Part shown: positions 39,769-39,944 of the stretch, piece by piece
How the letters are laid out: every line of letters begins with the position of its first letter
How positions within the stretch are numbered: the first letter of the stretch is position 1
Assembly: GCA_947498455.1 (NCBI GenBank)
Contig: CANMKK010000038.1
Span: 1-39,944, forward strand
Direction: 5' to 3'
DNA: 39,944 bases
DNA from: an uncultured Aquimarina sp.
GTDB taxonomy: Bacteria; Bacteroidota; Bacteroidia; Flavobacteriales; Flavobacteriaceae
Translations under genes and position numbers: made by a program
Notes under the pieces: generated by a model
What the model was told of the DNA's origin: nothing
Seen by the model: only the letters and a program-made list of their open reading frames with translations
Database searches by the model: none

Positions 39769-39944
39769 CTTCCGCAAGTGATGCAAAGTCAATTGTTGCT
39801 ACAATGATTCCTTCCGCAAGTGATGTAAAGCTGATTGTTGTACCACGATTCCTTCCGCAAGTGATGCAAAGCCGATTGTTGCTACAACGATTCCTTCCGC
39901 AAGTGATGTAAAGATGATTGTTGTACCACGATTCCTTCCGCAAG
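39769..39944. repeat. Tandem repeat of alternating 42- and 41-bp units (83-bp dimer), continuing past the window
   Basis: TCCGCAAGTGATG recurs at 39771, 39813, 39854 and 39896, with TCCGCAAG again at 39937 and cut by the window end: steps of 42, 41, 42, 41 bp. Odd units contain GCAAAG and GCTACAA, even units contain GTAAAG and GTACCAC, so the array is of 83-bp dimers. The repeat is not a multiple of three, so it does not encode a regular peptide. Confidence 0.9.

Noticed and set aside
39731..39943. 70-codon open frame on the minus strand over the tandem array
   Set aside because: The alternating 41/42-bp units shift the frame at every second unit, so the frame is a by-product of the repeat. 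It also reaches the window edge.
39769..39944. CRISPR array
   Set aside because: The units are repeated along their whole length with no unique spacers, and no cas genes are near.

Overview
The window is a chromosomal segment of a Bacteroidota bacterium, almost certainly a marine member of the Flavobacteriaceae. The evidence is low GC, start codons without Shine-Dalgarno sequences, promoters of the TTTG-(about 18 bp)-TAnnTTTG type, and family-typical proteins (DUF2851, DUF1343/NamZ, DUF3467, a large secreted TSP3-repeat protein). The genus cannot be fixed from sequence alone; an Aquimarina-like organism would fit.

Layout. (1) 1-3553, minus strand: N-terminal 1184 residues of a very large secreted surface protein whose C-terminus lies outside the window. 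(2) 3884-5470, plus: peptide release factor 3. (3) 5846-21730, minus: the transcription/translation superoperon. In transcription order it reads rpsU, xerC, hpf, tRNA-Thr(UGU), tRNA-Tyr, tRNA-Gly, tRNA-Thr(GGU), tuf, tRNA-Trp, secE, nusG, rplK, rplA, rplJ, rplL, rpoB, rpoC, DUF3467 and an Mpo1-like gene. Three promoters with exact TTTG-N18-TAnnTTTG match precede rpsU, the tRNA array and tRNA-Tyr. rpsU alone carries a perfect Shine-Dalgarno sequence, fitting the known bS21 autoregulation of Flavobacteriia. (4) 21930-28337, minus: acyl-CoA dehydrogenase, a helix-hairpin-helix protein, an alanine/glycine:cation symporter, then an apparent operon of DUF2851, PspC-domain protein and an RCK potassium channel. 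(5) 28487-31505: a membrane-anchored peroxiredoxin-like protein, a gene-poor stretch and an AraC-type regulator. (6) 31661-33022: a PLP enzyme of the cysteine synthase/CBS type with a CBS-domain pair. (7) 33139-38309: an interlocked cluster on alternating strands (FtsX/LolE-like permease, NamZ-like lipoprotein, YkgJ-type cysteine-cluster protein, methyltransferase, DUF2059 protein, metalloprotease-like lipoprotein) with almost no spacer DNA and overlapping 3' ends. (8) 38464-39579: a small membrane protein and a GNAT acetyltransferase. (9) 39765 to the end: a 41/42-bp tandem repeat that continues past the window.

The strongest candidate for something undescribed is at 30041-30515. Two direct copies of a 31-nt sequence, identical in both, are each followed 5-6 nt later by a 28-nt hairpin. 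The hairpins differ at ten positions, and three base pairs have both partners changed so that pairing is kept, while three more have consistent single changes. This suggests selection on RNA structure, next to an AraC-family regulator. Also notable are promoters embedded in or touching upstream terminators (20061-20118 and 21408-21461) and intercistronic hairpins within the rpl-rpo operon.
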